From Acidocella aminolytica 101 = DSM 11237 (GTDB lineage Bacteria; Pseudomonadota; Alphaproteobacteria; Acetobacterales; Acetobacteraceae), in assembly GCF_900129125.1 (NCBI RefSeq), contig NZ_FQVJ01000031.1, positions 1-44,209 of the forward strand: a DNA stretch of 44,209 bases, given 5' to 3'. Below are positions 14,976 through 23,413 of the stretch, one piece after another. The translations under genes were made by a program, and so were the position numbers. Below the pieces are notes generated by a model that saw nothing but the letters and a program-made list of their open reading frames with translations, had not been told where the DNA came from and made no database searches. Each line of letters opens with the position of its first letter. The first letter of the stretch is position 1.

Positions 14976-15131
14976 ATGGATATTGCCCTGACCGTGCGCG
15001 CCGCTTTCGGCGCGTACTCCATTGGCGACGTGATTACGGAACCGGAGGCCGTGGCCGCCGCTCTGAAAAGCCACCCCTCTTATGTCACCCGGCGCCCGGC
15101 GCCTTCCAAACCGCAGGCCGCCGGAGGCTAA
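14976..15131 (+). CDS. Small protein before the tail sheath
   Basis: A 51-residue ORF filling the gap before the sheath gene, with GAGG 5 nt upstream of the ATG. It begins with a short beta/alpha unit ('FGAYSIGDVITEPEAVAAAL') and ends in a basic, Pro-rich tail. Its last codons carry the GGAGG ribosome-binding site of the sheath gene. Function unknown. Confidence 0.6.
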   Translation: MDIALTVRAAFGAYSIGDVITEPEAVAAALKSHPSYVTRRPAPSKPQAAGG

Positions 15132-15134
15132 TAA

Positions 15135-16715
15135 ATGCCGATTGTAAAGCAAGGCTCTCTTAATACCACCGCGCTTGTGGTGCCAGATTTCTATGTGCAG
15201 ATCGTTCCGCCGCAGGTGCTTAACCTCAACGGCGTCCCCACCAATGTTATTGGCGTTGTAGGCACAGCTAGTTGGGGGCCGTTAGATTCTCCCGTGGTTT
15301 TCGGCAATTCGACTGAATATAATGCCACCTTCGGCCCGATCATGGCGCGCAAGTATGACATGGGCACACAAGTTGCAACGGCCATTCAACAAGGCGCCTC
15401 AAGCTTTGTTGGCGTGCGCGTCTCAGACGGCACAGACGTTGCAGCCGTGAGCAATGCCACCACTCCAACCACATACACAGCCAAATATACAGGGACGCAA
15501 GGCAACAACCTGACCGTTACTCTTGCCGCCGGGTCCGCTGCTAATTCTTGGATGGTGACGGTGGGCATGCCTGGGCAGGCACCGGAGATGTTTAATAACA
15601 TTCCAGGGCCTCCCACGACTTCCCCAAGTTCTTCCGACCTCAACACCTTCTGGCAGGCGGTTGCCACGGCAATCAACAACGGCACGTTGTTGCGCGGCCC
15701 GTCGCAGTTTGTGACCGCAAGCTTCACTACCGCCGCAACCCCGCCCTCCCCCGCCGCCGCTACCTATACATTCAGCGGGGGCACGGACGGCGCTTCAACC
15801 GTTACCGCCTCCACCCTGGTAGGTACAGACATTTCACCGCGTACCGGCATGTATGCCTTGGAGAAGCAGGGCGTTAGCATTGGTGTTTTGGCTGATGCGG
15901 ATGATTCGACGCAATGGAGCGTTCAGGCCGCTTTCGGTTATACCATTGGCGCCTATATGATTCTAGCCAGCCCGGCCAGCCAGACAATCGCCGCCGCCGT
16001 GAGCGCAAAAGCGGCCGCCGGGATTGATGACTATTCAGCCAAGATCATGTTTGGCGACTGGATTTATTGGAACGATCAAACCAACAACGTGACGCGGCTG
16101 GTTTCGCCGCAGGGGTTTGTTGCCGGACGGCTGGCAAACCTGTCACCGGAGCAAAGCAGCCTGAATAAGCCGCTTTATGGAATCGTCGGCTCTCAGAAAT
16201 CCGGGGCACCCGGCTCAACCACTTTTAACACCTATTCGGCGGCGGACCTTTCCGCGCTGCTTTTGGCGGGCATTGACGTAATTGCTAACCCGGCGCCCGG
16301 CGGCAATTATTGGGCGGTGCGTGGCGGCCACAACAGTAGCACAGACGCGGCAATTCAGGGTGATAACTACACGCGCATGACAAATTACATTGCCGCCACC
16401 CTGGCGGCAGGTATGGGCATATTCGTGGGTAATCCAATCAACCTTGGGCTGATGCGTTCCGCGCGATCTACCATGTTGACCTTTCTGAAGAACATGCTTG
16501 GGCAGAACATGCTTGCGCTGCTTGTAGATGGCAGCTTGCCCTATTCTGTGATTTGCGACGCAAGCAACAACCCGCAGAGTCGCGTCTCTCTCGGCTACAT
16601 GCAGGCGGATGCTGCCGTGACCTATCAGGCAATCAATGAGAAATTCATTGTGAACATGCAAGGCGGTCAGACCGTTGTTCAGCCCGCACGGCAGGCGACG
16701 CAGGCCAACGGCTGA
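15135..16715 (+). CDS. Tail sheath protein
   Basis: A 526-residue contractile-sheath subunit. The N-terminal 'VGTASWGPLDSPVVFGN.TEYNATFG' pattern, the long Ser/Thr/Ala-rich middle and the C-terminal block 'FIVNMQGGQTVVQ' match tail sheath proteins of Mu/P2-like myophages. Sheath rings surround the tube and contract on infection. Directly followed by the tube gene, as usual. GGAGG precedes the ATG by 6 nt. Confidence 0.88.
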   Translation: MPIVKQGSLNTTALVVPDFYVQIVPPQVLNLNGVPTNVIGVVGTASWGPLDSPVVFGNSTEYNATFGPIMARKYDMGTQVATAIQQGASSFVGVRVSDGTDVAAVSNATTPTTYTAKYTGTQGNNLTVTLAAGSAANSWMVTVGMPGQAPEMFNNIPGPPTTSPSSSDLNTFWQAVATAINNGTLLRGPSQFVTASFTTAATPPSPAAATYTFSGGTDGASTVTASTLVGTDISPRTGMYALEKQGVSIGVLADADDSTQWSVQAAFGYTIGAYMILASPASQTIAAAVSAKAAAGIDDYSAKIMFGDWIYWNDQTNNVTRLVSPQGFVAGRLANLSPEQSSLNKPLYGIVGSQKSGAPGSTTFNTYSAADLSALLLAGIDVIANPAPGGNYWAVRGGHNSSTDAAIQGDNYTRMTNYIAATLAAGMGIFVGNPINLGLMRSARSTMLTFLKNMLGQNMLALLVDGSLPYSVICDASNNPQSRVSLGYMQADAAVTYQAINEKFIVNMQGGQTVVQPARQATQANG

Positions 16716-16735
16716 TTTCTCAACTTAACTCAGGG

Positions 16736-16755
16736 AGAGGGGGCGCGCCCCCTCT
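16736..16755. repeat. 20-bp perfect palindrome before the tail tube gene
   Basis: AGAGGGGGCGCGCCCCCTCT, all G/C except the ends, lies 5 bp before the tube ATG and takes up the only purine-rich stretch that could serve as ribosome-binding site. As RNA it would be a very stable hairpin, able to protect the downstream message or mask its start. No T-run follows. Confidence 0.8.
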
Positions 16756-16760
16756 AGTGA

Positions 16761-17186
16761 ATGTCGAATCAGTTTAACCTAGGCCGCGACTGTCAAGTGA
16801 CCTTGCAGGGGCCTTATGGCACTGTGAAACTATCTATTGTGACCGGCTTTGAGGCGAAGCAGGTCGTTAATAACGTGAAGGTTGACCCGCTTACCGGGCC
16901 ACCACTTAACGCAAAAGTCCCGCGCGGTTGGAGCGGTTCTTTTTCGGTTGACCGCGCCAGCGATGCGCTTGACTCGCTGGTTTCTCAGATTGAGCAGGGC
17001 TTTTGGGCAAGCGGCGCCTTGGGTTCGTGTGATATTTACCAATACATCACCGAATTGGACGGCTCTACCACCACATATCACTTCGACAACGTGGCAATCT
17101 CGCTTTCCAACGCAGGCAACTATCAGGCCGATCAGGCCGTCAAGCAAACGCTTGAGTTTGACGCAAGCACACGCAAGAGGGTGTAA
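16761..17186 (+). CDS. Tail tube protein
   Basis: A 141-residue protein of the size and position of myophage tube subunits. It is beta-rich, with 'FNLGRDCQVTLQGPYGTVKL' at the start and the typical 'YHFDNVAISLSNAGNYQADQAV' near the end. It stacks as hexamers to make the inner tube inside the sheath. The palindrome 16736-16755 lies immediately before it. Confidence 0.85.
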   Translation: MSNQFNLGRDCQVTLQGPYGTVKLSIVTGFEAKQVVNNVKVDPLTGPPLNAKVPRGWSGSFSVDRASDALDSLVSQIEQGFWASGALGSCDIYQYITELDGSTTTYHFDNVAISLSNAGNYQADQAVKQTLEFDASTRKRV

Positions 17187-17189
17187 CCC

Positions 17190-17567
17190 ATGGAAGAAAA
17201 TACCCCCCTCCCCCCGTCAGCCGCGACCGTAAAAACGGCAACGCTTGAGAGCGTTGTTACGGATGCGAAGGGGCGCAAGATCGCTTTTCGCCCCCTCGGC
17301 ATCTTAGATCAGGCGCGAATTTATAAAGCTGTGGGCGCGGACAATTCTGAGAACGGCCCTTACGTCCGCCTTGCAACCATGGCCGCTTCTGTTACCTCCA
17401 TTGACGGCGTGCCTACTCCGGCCAGCCCAACTAATGACCGCGAGGTTGAAGCAGCTATTGCGCGGCTGGGGGACGAGGGCTTTTTAGCCCTCTCCCTCGA
17501 CTTGAACGCCAAGGCTGAAGCCGCCATTGCTGCCGCCCAGGAGGCGGCGGCCTCCGCAAAAAACTAG
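17190..17567 (+). CDS. Tail assembly chaperone, short (zero-frame) product
   Basis: A 125-residue protein between the tube and tape-measure genes, the regular place of gpG/gpE-type chaperones. It begins 3 bp after the tube stop. The frame ends GCA AAA AAC TAG, which contains the slippery heptamer A AAA AAC (17558-17564) right before the stop. The short form should be the main product; a minority of ribosomes would make the extended form. Chaperones of this kind bind the tape measure while the tail is built. Confidence 0.85.
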   Translation: MEENTPLPPSAATVKTATLESVVTDAKGRKIAFRPLGILDQARIYKAVGADNSENGPYVRLATMAASVTSIDGVPTPASPTNDREVEAAIARLGDEGFLALSLDLNAKAEAAIAAAQEAAASAKN

Positions 17568-17743
17568 CAACGCACTCCGGCTTTATATCAGCCCTCTGGC
17601 TGGTTAAAAACGGGGTGCCGTATGACGTGGCTATGTGCATGCCGGAAGATGAAAGGCTTGCGCATTGCGTGGTTTTTGGAGAGTTTGAAGGAAATTCCTT
17701 CGATTGGTCCGCCCTAAAATGGCGTGAAAGGCCCTCCGCATGA
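17564..17743 (+). CDS. -1 frameshift extension of the tail assembly chaperone
   Basis: After a -1 slip on A AAA AAC the ribosome reads CTA GCA ACG and on to TGA at 17741-17743, adding 59 residues (LATHSGFISALWL... ending WRERPSA) to the 125-residue chaperone for a 184-residue fusion. The extension has no start codon or ribosome-binding site of its own, stays open exactly up to the next gene, and its TGA overlaps that gene's ATG. This is the well-known gpG-GT/gpE-E' arrangement of tailed phages. Confidence 0.85.
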   Translation, partial: LATHSGFISALWLVKNGVPYDVAMCMPEDERLAHCVVFGEFEGNSFDWSALKWRERPSA

Positions 17744-18204
17744 GGGAATTTGACTTAATGGGGTTCGCTGGGCATCTGGCGGACCTCTCGATTGCCGTTG
17801 AGCATGAGAAAATTGAGGCGTTAACCCGCGCCGCCGTGGTTGTGGAGACCGCAGCAAAGGGCCTTATTGGCCACGATGAAAACCCCGCGGTTGGTCCGTA
17901 TCCTGCTTGGGCCCCCCTGGCGCCGGATACGATTAAGGAAAAGACGGCCCTTGGTTATGTGGGGCGCATCTCCGCTTATGATACTGAGTACCGCACCGGA
18001 GAGTTAGAGCAGAGCATCCATAAGTCTATCAACGCCGCTGGCGCCGTTGTAGGTTCTGCAAGCGAGGTGGCGTTGGTGCAAGAGGAAGGCGACCCGGCCC
18101 ACAATTTGCCGCCGCGTAGCATATTCGGCGCGGCCGGGTTTAAGTCATCGCAAAAAGTTGCGGAGATAATCGGCGCAACTGTGGTTGATATTTTTAAGCG
18201 TTAA
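17740..18204 (+). CDS. Virion morphogenesis protein (gp10/GpS-like)
   Basis: A 154-residue protein whose ATG overlaps the frameshift-product stop. The order 'ALTRAAVVVETAAKGLIG', 'YPAWAPLAPDTIKEK', 'YRTGELEQSI' and C-terminal 'PPRSIFGAAGF' is typical of HK97 gp10-like tail-completion proteins ('W..L...T...K' with 'LrdSI'). Unusual is its place after the chaperone rather than before the sheath. Confidence in the exact family is moderate. Confidence 0.65.
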   Translation: MREFDLMGFAGHLADLSIAVEHEKIEALTRAAVVVETAAKGLIGHDENPAVGPYPAWAPLAPDTIKEKTALGYVGRISAYDTEYRTGELEQSIHKSINAAGAVVGSASEVALVQEEGDPAHNLPPRSIFGAAGFKSSQKVAEIIGATVVDIFKR

Positions 18205-18205
18205 T

Positions 18206-18319
18206 TTACCAACTCACATAAATCACGCCAAGCAAAAACGCCCACAAGATCGCAACAAAGGCCAGCTTGGCCCCTAATAAAAACCAGCCAAAAACGCTGC
18301 GTTGTTTCGTACCAAACAA
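18206..18319 (-). CDS. Possible antisense mini-ORF: 37-residue membrane protein
   Basis: On the minus strand a TTG at 18319, preceded by GGGAGAG about 8 nt upstream, opens 37 codons ending TAA. The product has a basic start (MFGTKQR) and one long hydrophobic stretch (FGWFLLGAKLAFVAILWAFLLGVIYV). It fills the only real gap in the tail operon, and its first codons are the operator copy at 18302-18319. It could be an antisense regulator locus, a toxin-like or superinfection-exclusion membrane peptide, or chance. Confidence 0.35.
   Translation of the reverse strand: MFGTKQRSVFGWFLLGAKLAFVAILWAFLLGVIYVSW
18302..18319. promoter_or_regulatory. Operator copy 3, inside the tail operon
   Basis: TTGTTTCGTACCAAACAA keeps the TTGT/GTAC/ACAA scheme. 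It lies 12 bp before the tape-measure start, with no clear -35/-10 on the plus strand. A bound protein could block rightward readthrough or control a leftward transcript. Confidence 0.65.
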
Positions 18320-18331
18320 AAGGACTCTCCC

Positions 18332-20284
18332 TTGATTGATGCCTACAAGATTGGCGTAAGCATAGCGCTGACCAACGGCGTCTCGCAAGTTCTTCATGTA
18401 ATTCAGCGTGACGTGATGGGGCTGAAGAAATCGGTTGATTTCACAACCGGCAGTCTTGACCGCATGAAGATTGCGGCGGCTGGCTTTGGCGCTGTGATGT
18501 TGGGGGGCGGCGCTCTTACGGCAATGACAAAGCTTGTGGATAAGGGGCAAGCTTTCGTTCAGCAGCAATCAGCCATGAAGCAGGCGGGCATGTCGCAGGC
18601 GCAAGTTGCGCAGGCTACCGCGACGGCGTGGCGCATGACGCAAACCGTCATGACCTCCAACGCCACCGATAACCTGAAGCTACTTCAGGACTTGAAAAAC
18701 ACGCTTGGCAGCATGAATGAGGCCGTTTCGGTTTCAAACCCCATGGGCCGCGTGGTTGCCGTTCTTGGGAATTTGACCGGCAAGCCCTCCGAAGGCGAAG
18801 GCTACGCCCTGGCAAAGTTTTTAGATCAGAGCGGGCGCTTAGTTGACCCGCAGACCGGGGAAATCAGCCCGGCCAATATGCTGAAGTGGGCGCGCATTGC
18901 TGAAGGCATTGCCGCCGCCACGAATGCCCGCGTTGACCCGCGCCAAATGCTCAATTTTCAGGTTGGCGCCAAGGCGGCTGGCTCACAGCTATCAGAACAA
19001 GGGTTTCTTGATTTTGTCCCTACGCTTCTAGCGAACGGCGGTTCCAAGGCGGGCACCTGGCTAGGCTCTCTTGAAGCGCAAATGTTGGGGGGCATTCAAT
19101 TTTATTCGCAATCGGTCCGCTCCTTTGAGGGAATTGGCCTCTTGGACCCGCGCAAGGTTCACAAGGGCGGTGGCGGGCGTTTCGCCATTGGGGATGGCGC
19201 ATGGCAACAATCGGACCTTTTGCGACATGACCCGGCAAAATGGGTTTGGGACGTTCTTATTCCAGACCTCAAAAAGCACGGCTACAAAACGATAGACCAA
19301 CAGGTTAAATTCCTTCAGCACACCGGATTACGGCAGACCGTTTCCGGGTTGCTGGTTGAGTTGCTTCGCAATGAAACAGCCGACAAGCGAGACATTAAAA
19401 ATGTTGGGACGGCGACAAGCGTAGATCAATACAAGATTATGCAAAACACGTCGCCAACGGCGCAGCTAGATGCGTTTAACCAAGCGTGGAATAATTTGTT
19501 GACCGCCTTGGGTTCCCCCATGGTTGGAACGGCCTATCACATGCTTGACCGTGTAACGGCTGAAATCAACAAGCTTGGAGCGTGGGCGGCGGCGCATCCG
19601 AAAGACATTCTTGCCATAGAGAAAATGGTTGCCGCTATCGCCGGTATTACAGTGGTTATGGGCAGCGCTGCGGTGGTGGGTGCGGCTGTAACTGCCTTGG
19701 GCGCCCTAGCGGCTCCCACGGGCCTCCTAGCCCTCGCGGCGGGCATAGCAGCGCTAGGCGACGCCTTCCCAAAAATTCCCAAGTGGCTGATTCACATGGC
19801 GGAGGGCGCAGCGGTAGGGGGCGCGGCTGGCGCCACCGGGGGCGCTTTTGTTGGTGGCGTGGGCGCTGCCCCAGGTGCCGTTGTGGGGTCTATGGTGGGC
19901 GCTGGGGTGGCTGGTGCTGATGAGGTTGGCAAGTGGCTTGCTCATGTCATCATTGGCGCCCAAACGGAACAAAAAGCAGCCCCACCGGCCCATTGGATTA
20001 CTAAACGCGAAAAAAACGGTGACTTGATTTTTTCGGCACCGCCGCAACCCACGGCGCCCCCCACAATTTCGCCAACGGCTCCGGGTGTAGGTTTTAGACC
20101 TCAGTATGTGCCCCCCGCGAAGGATAACAGCACAACGCAGGTTCACACGGTAATCAAGCTAGATGGCCGCGTTTTGGCGCGACACGTCAGCGAACATCAA
20201 GCCCGTGCCGCTAACCGCCCGCCGGCATCCGGCACAGCCTTTGACCCCAGCGCCGCGCCACTCTACCCCAGCAGCGGGAGTTAA
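18332..20284 (+). CDS. Tail tape measure protein
   Basis: A 650-residue protein from the TTG at 18332, chosen for the AAAAGGA site 7-8 nt upstream; a longer reading from 18302 begins inside the operator. It has hydrophobic segments at about 40-60 and 435-485, an Ala/Gly-rich region (about 490-540, GAAVGGAAGATGGAFVGG) and a Pro-rich end. Such proteins set tail length; at roughly 1.5 Å per residue this would give a tail near 100 nm (inference). It follows the chaperone pair, as expected. Confidence 0.85.
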   Translation: MIDAYKIGVSIALTNGVSQVLHVIQRDVMGLKKSVDFTTGSLDRMKIAAAGFGAVMLGGGALTAMTKLVDKGQAFVQQQSAMKQAGMSQAQVAQATATAWRMTQTVMTSNATDNLKLLQDLKNTLGSMNEAVSVSNPMGRVVAVLGNLTGKPSEGEGYALAKFLDQSGRLVDPQTGEISPANMLKWARIAEGIAAATNARVDPRQMLNFQVGAKAAGSQLSEQGFLDFVPTLLANGGSKAGTWLGSLEAQMLGGIQFYSQSVRSFEGIGLLDPRKVHKGGGGRFAIGDGAWQQSDLLRHDPAKWVWDVLIPDLKKHGYKTIDQQVKFLQHTGLRQTVSGLLVELLRNETADKRDIKNVGTATSVDQYKIMQNTSPTAQLDAFNQAWNNLLTALGSPMVGTAYHMLDRVTAEINKLGAWAAAHPKDILAIEKMVAAIAGITVVMGSAAVVGAAVTALGALAAPTGLLALAAGIAALGDAFPKIPKWLIHMAEGAAVGGAAGATGGAFVGGVGAAPGAVVGSMVGAGVAGADEVGKWLAHVIIGAQTEQKAAPPAHWITKREKNGDLIFSAPPQPTAPPTISPTAPGVGFRPQYVPPAKDNSTTQVHTVIKLDGRVLARHVSEHQARAANRPPASGTAFDPSAAPLYPSSGS

Positions 20285-20286
20285 CC

Positions 20287-21150
20287 TTGAGCTTCCTTTC
20301 AGCAGCTTTTGCGCTCACTGGTGCCCTTGCGGGTGCTGGTGGGGGCGTTACCCTGGCCGGGGTACATCTCACGGGGCTTTCAACCCCGGAAAAGATCAAT
20401 TTTGGCGGCGCGCAAATGGTGGCGGTTCATAAACTGCCCGGCGGGGACCGAATTGTTCACGTCCTTGGCGCTGATGAAAAAGACATAAAATTCTCGGGCA
20501 TCTTCTCCGGTGCTGGTGCCGTCTCTACAGCCTTAAAAATTGACACCGCGCGCAAAGCGGGCATCCCCGTAGCGCTAACTTGGCCCGGCTTCCACCGGCA
20601 AGTTGTGATTGCCGAATTTGATTGCAGTTATGAATCCGGCGGCTTTTTGTTGCCGTATTCGGTGCGTTGCATTGTTGTCCCCTCACCACCCCCCGCACCA
20701 AAACCAACACTTCTCGGCTCTCTCGGCAAAGACGTTCAGAAATCGCTTGGAATTACGGGAATTGTTAGCTCCGTTCAAGGCATTGTAAAAAAAGCCGATG
20801 CGCTGACCTCGCCGCTCCTGGCTGATGCGCAAGGCGCCCTCCTTTCGGTTCAGGGCGTTCTGCCTATCGCTGGCGCGCTCACGGGGGGGAGCGCGGCCTT
20901 TTTGTCTGTGCAGGGGGCAATCAACAAAGCTTCCTCGCTGACCGGCGCAGCGGCGTCCCTAGCGGACGGCAATATGAGTGCGGTGATTGACGCAGCAAGC
21001 AGCGTGGGGGGGGTTATCGGCGGCTCCAATGGCGCAACGGCGATTTCAGCCCTGACCACCGCCGCTAGTGCGGCGGGCGATCTCGCCAACACATTAGCAG
21101 CCAATGGGTTTGTCAAACGCATGGCGGCGAACATTCAGGCGGCGATATAA
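20287..21150 (+). CDS. Tail protein with GpU-like N-terminal domain
   Basis: A 287-residue protein from a TTG with GGGAG 6 nt upstream. Residues about 30-130 ('GGDRIVHVLGADEKDIKFSGI', 'ARKAGIPVALTW', 'QVVIAEFDCSY') look like the GpU/baseplate domain that caps or initiates the tube. The C-terminal half is Ala/Ser/Gly-rich and helical. Located between tape measure and LysM gene. The exact family would need a profile search. Confidence 0.6.
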   Translation: MSFLSAAFALTGALAGAGGGVTLAGVHLTGLSTPEKINFGGAQMVAVHKLPGGDRIVHVLGADEKDIKFSGIFSGAGAVSTALKIDTARKAGIPVALTWPGFHRQVVIAEFDCSYESGGFLLPYSVRCIVVPSPPPAPKPTLLGSLGKDVQKSLGITGIVSSVQGIVKKADALTSPLLADAQGALLSVQGVLPIAGALTGGSAAFLSVQGAINKASSLTGAAASLADGNMSAVIDAASSVGGVIGGSNGATAISALTTAASAAGDLANTLAANGFVKRMAANIQAAI

Positions 21151-21338
21151 TGAGCGAGACCGTAACAGTATCAAACACAACTTTGTATCATGTGGCAGCG
21201 GAAAAGCTGGGTGACGCAACACAGTGGATTGTTTTAGCGCAAATAAATGGCCTAAGCGACCCGCAAATAACTGCGCCGGTTTCTTTGAAAATCCCCAGCG
21301 CACCACCGCCCTCAACTGACGGAATCCCTCAACAGTAA
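21150..21338 (+). CDS. LysM-like tail protein (GpX type)
   Basis: A 62-residue protein, coupled to the previous gene (TAATG). The pattern 'LYHVAAEKLGDATQWIVLAQINGLSDP' and then 'LKIP' is the compact LysM of P2 gpX-like proteins, which join baseplate and tube. It lies directly before the hub gene, as in other myophages. Confidence 0.8.
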   Translation: MSETVTVSNTTLYHVAAEKLGDATQWIVLAQINGLSDPQITAPVSLKIPSAPPPSTDGIPQQ

Positions 21339-22465
21339 TGACAACGCTTTACCCTACTTCAACCGGAGTCCCCACGGCTTCGGTTGTTGCCCCACGCCTG
21401 CGCATAACGATAAACGGCGCAGATCAGGCGGGCGCAATTCACGCTGACATTGACCAGACCGGGCACTACGGAGCGGATACGTTTGAGGCGGAGATAGCGT
21501 TAGGTAAAAGCGGAGATTATTCGCTTGCTTGGTGGGCCGATCAACAGAACATAGATGTTCAGATCAGCGTTGCGGCCTCAAACGCTGGGGCTTCGGAAAG
21601 CTGGGTTCAGCTTTTTGACGGCATTGTTGACACTGTGGACTTTGATATTGCGCCACAGGTAGTTCGCATCTCAGGCCGTGACAGATCCTCCCTCTTAATC
21701 GACGCGCCAACGCAAGAGGCTTTTCCGAACAAAACCTCAAGCGAAATCGCAACGCTCCTGGCGGAGCGTCATGGGCTAACGCCAAATGTAGCCACAACAA
21801 CAATCTTGGTTGGGCAGTATTACCAGCTTGAACACAGCACTGTCACGCTAGGCGCTTTTTCGCATCAAACGACAGAATGGAACCTGCTAATTTATCTTGC
21901 GCAAAAGGAGGGCTTTGACCTTTGGGTTTCAGGAAATACGCTCAACTTCCAACCGGCGCAGTCTAGTTCAGGTTCGCCCATTGTTGTGAGTTATAAAGCG
22001 CCCTTCGTTGCCTCTCCCTATCCAGTTATGAGCGTGGAAAACCTACAACTTTCCCGCAACCTACGACTGGCAAGCGATATTGAAGTGACAGTGAAAAGTT
22101 GGGACAGCCGCGCTAATCGGGCTTATGAGCGCGTTGTGAGGCTTCCGGGGGTTCACTCAACCGCAACCTCAACGGTTGTAAACTACGTTGAAGTAAAGCC
22201 GGGCCTGTCTCCGGCTGAAGCCCTCAAATACGGCCAGACGATGCTTGCGCAGCTATCGCGGCATGAGCGCGTTATTCATACTGAAATGCCAGCCGATACT
22301 ACGACGACACCGCGCCAAATGGTGCAGCTTTCCAGCACGGGGAGCGCCTTCGATCAGCCTTATTATATAGATTCAATACGGCGCTCCTTGGATTGTAACG
22401 GCGGCTTTACGCAAACGATTAGGGCAAAAAACTCAAGCCCACGGACGCAACAAACGGTGATTTAA
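21338..22465 (+). CDS. Baseplate hub protein (GpD/Mu gp44-like)
   Basis: A 375-residue protein. Features such as 'VQLFDGIVDTVDFDIAPQVVRISGRDRSSLLIDAPTQEAF' and 'TEWNLLIYLAQKEGFDLWVSGNTLNF' are typical of the late-control-D family, the gp27-like hub under the tube. It lies between the LysM and the spike genes, the standard order. The ATG overlaps the previous stop. Confidence 0.85.
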   Translation: MTTLYPTSTGVPTASVVAPRLRITINGADQAGAIHADIDQTGHYGADTFEAEIALGKSGDYSLAWWADQQNIDVQISVAASNAGASESWVQLFDGIVDTVDFDIAPQVVRISGRDRSSLLIDAPTQEAFPNKTSSEIATLLAERHGLTPNVATTTILVGQYYQLEHSTVTLGAFSHQTTEWNLLIYLAQKEGFDLWVSGNTLNFQPAQSSSGSPIVVSYKAPFVASPYPVMSVENLQLSRNLRLASDIEVTVKSWDSRANRAYERVVRLPGVHSTATSTVVNYVEVKPGLSPAEALKYGQTMLAQLSRHERVIHTEMPADTTTTPRQMVQLSSTGSAFDQPYYIDSIRRSLDCNGGFTQTIRAKNSSPRTQQTVI

Positions 22466-23041
22466 TTGCATGAATTTTTAAACGCCATGAAGCGCGGCTC
22501 GCAGGACATTGCGCGGCGGCTGGCTCAAGCGCGCTACGCCACGATTAAAAGCGTGGACCCGGACAGTTACGCGGTTAAGGTTCTCATCCAACCTGAAGGA
22601 ATCTTAACCGGCTGGCTTCCATGCGGGGCCGCAGCGGTGGGAATCGCGTCTATTTCGGTCCCGCCAATTCCTGAAGATCAGGTGATTGTAGAACCCATGG
22701 AAGGCAGCGCGCAACATTGGGCTATCATTGCCCGCGTGTTTAGCGCTACGGCGCGGCCTCCTATTAGCCCGGCAACAAATAAGCCGGTTCAGTCTGGTGA
22801 AATTGGAATTTTCACCCCCGGCGCGTGGCTGCATTTTACGGGTGGCAATGTTTACGGCGCGGCAACCGATTGGAACCTAAGCGGAAATCTCAATGTCACC
22901 GGGGGCATAAATGCGACACACGACGTTGTGGCAGATTCGGGAGGTTCAACCGTTAGCCTAGCAAATCACGATCATAAAATTTCCGGGGTTCAGTTTGGTA
23001 GCTCCACGCTCACGACCAGCGCCCCCGTACCGGGTTCATAG
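22466..23041 (+). CDS. Baseplate spike protein (GpV-like)
   Basis: A 191-residue protein from a TTG directly after the hub stop (GGTGA nearby); the next ATG (22487) has no site. The N-terminal OB-like domain is followed by a Gly-rich beta-helix stretch ('WNLSGNLNVTGGINATHDV') and an HDH motif (NHDHK) near the C-terminus. In P2 gpV and relatives an H-x-H pair binds iron at the spike tip, so the same is likely here. It punctures the outer membrane. Confidence 0.8.
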   Translation: MHEFLNAMKRGSQDIARRLAQARYATIKSVDPDSYAVKVLIQPEGILTGWLPCGAAAVGIASISVPPIPEDQVIVEPMEGSAQHWAIIARVFSATARPPISPATNKPVQSGEIGIFTPGAWLHFTGGNVYGAATDWNLSGNLNVTGGINATHDVVADSGGSTVSLANHDHKISGVQFGSSTLTTSAPVPGS

Positions 23042-23044
23042 CCC

Positions 23045-23413
23045 GTGGCTGATTTATCGTTGGATGCCGGAGGTGATCTTGTTTTAAGCGCCACCGGAGA
23101 CTTGGCCACGGCTTCGGGAAGCCGTTACACGCAACAGCGCCTTTTGCGGCGCCTTTCGTCAATGCCTGCTTCTTACATCTGGCACCTCCCTTACGGTGGC
23201 GGCCTTCCTGCTTTTGTAGGGCGCCCAACCAACGCTGAAGCGATTGAAGCAGTTATTCGGGAGCAGTTGGCGCTTGAAGCGGGTGTTTCAGAGAACCCGG
23301 CCCCTACAATCACAGTTGACGCGGAACCAAACGGCCAAACATACGCGACCATTCGCTATGTGGACGCGGCAACGGGACAGACAGAAACCCTTTCGATGCC
23401 GGTGGGGCAATGA
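23045..23413 (+). CDS. Baseplate wedge protein (gp25/GpW-like)
   Basis: A 122-residue protein from a GTG. The sequence 'DLATASGSRYTQQRLLRRLSSMPASYIWHLPYGGGLPAFVG' and later 'NAEAIEAVIREQL' follows the gp25-like family (Mu gp46), which links the wedge to the hub and starts the sheath. The last codons overlap the start of the GpJ-like gene (ATGA). Confidence 0.8.
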   Translation: MADLSLDAGGDLVLSATGDLATASGSRYTQQRLLRRLSSMPASYIWHLPYGGGLPAFVGRPTNAEAIEAVIREQLALEAGVSENPAPTITVDAEPNGQTYATIRYVDAATGQTETLSMPVGQ

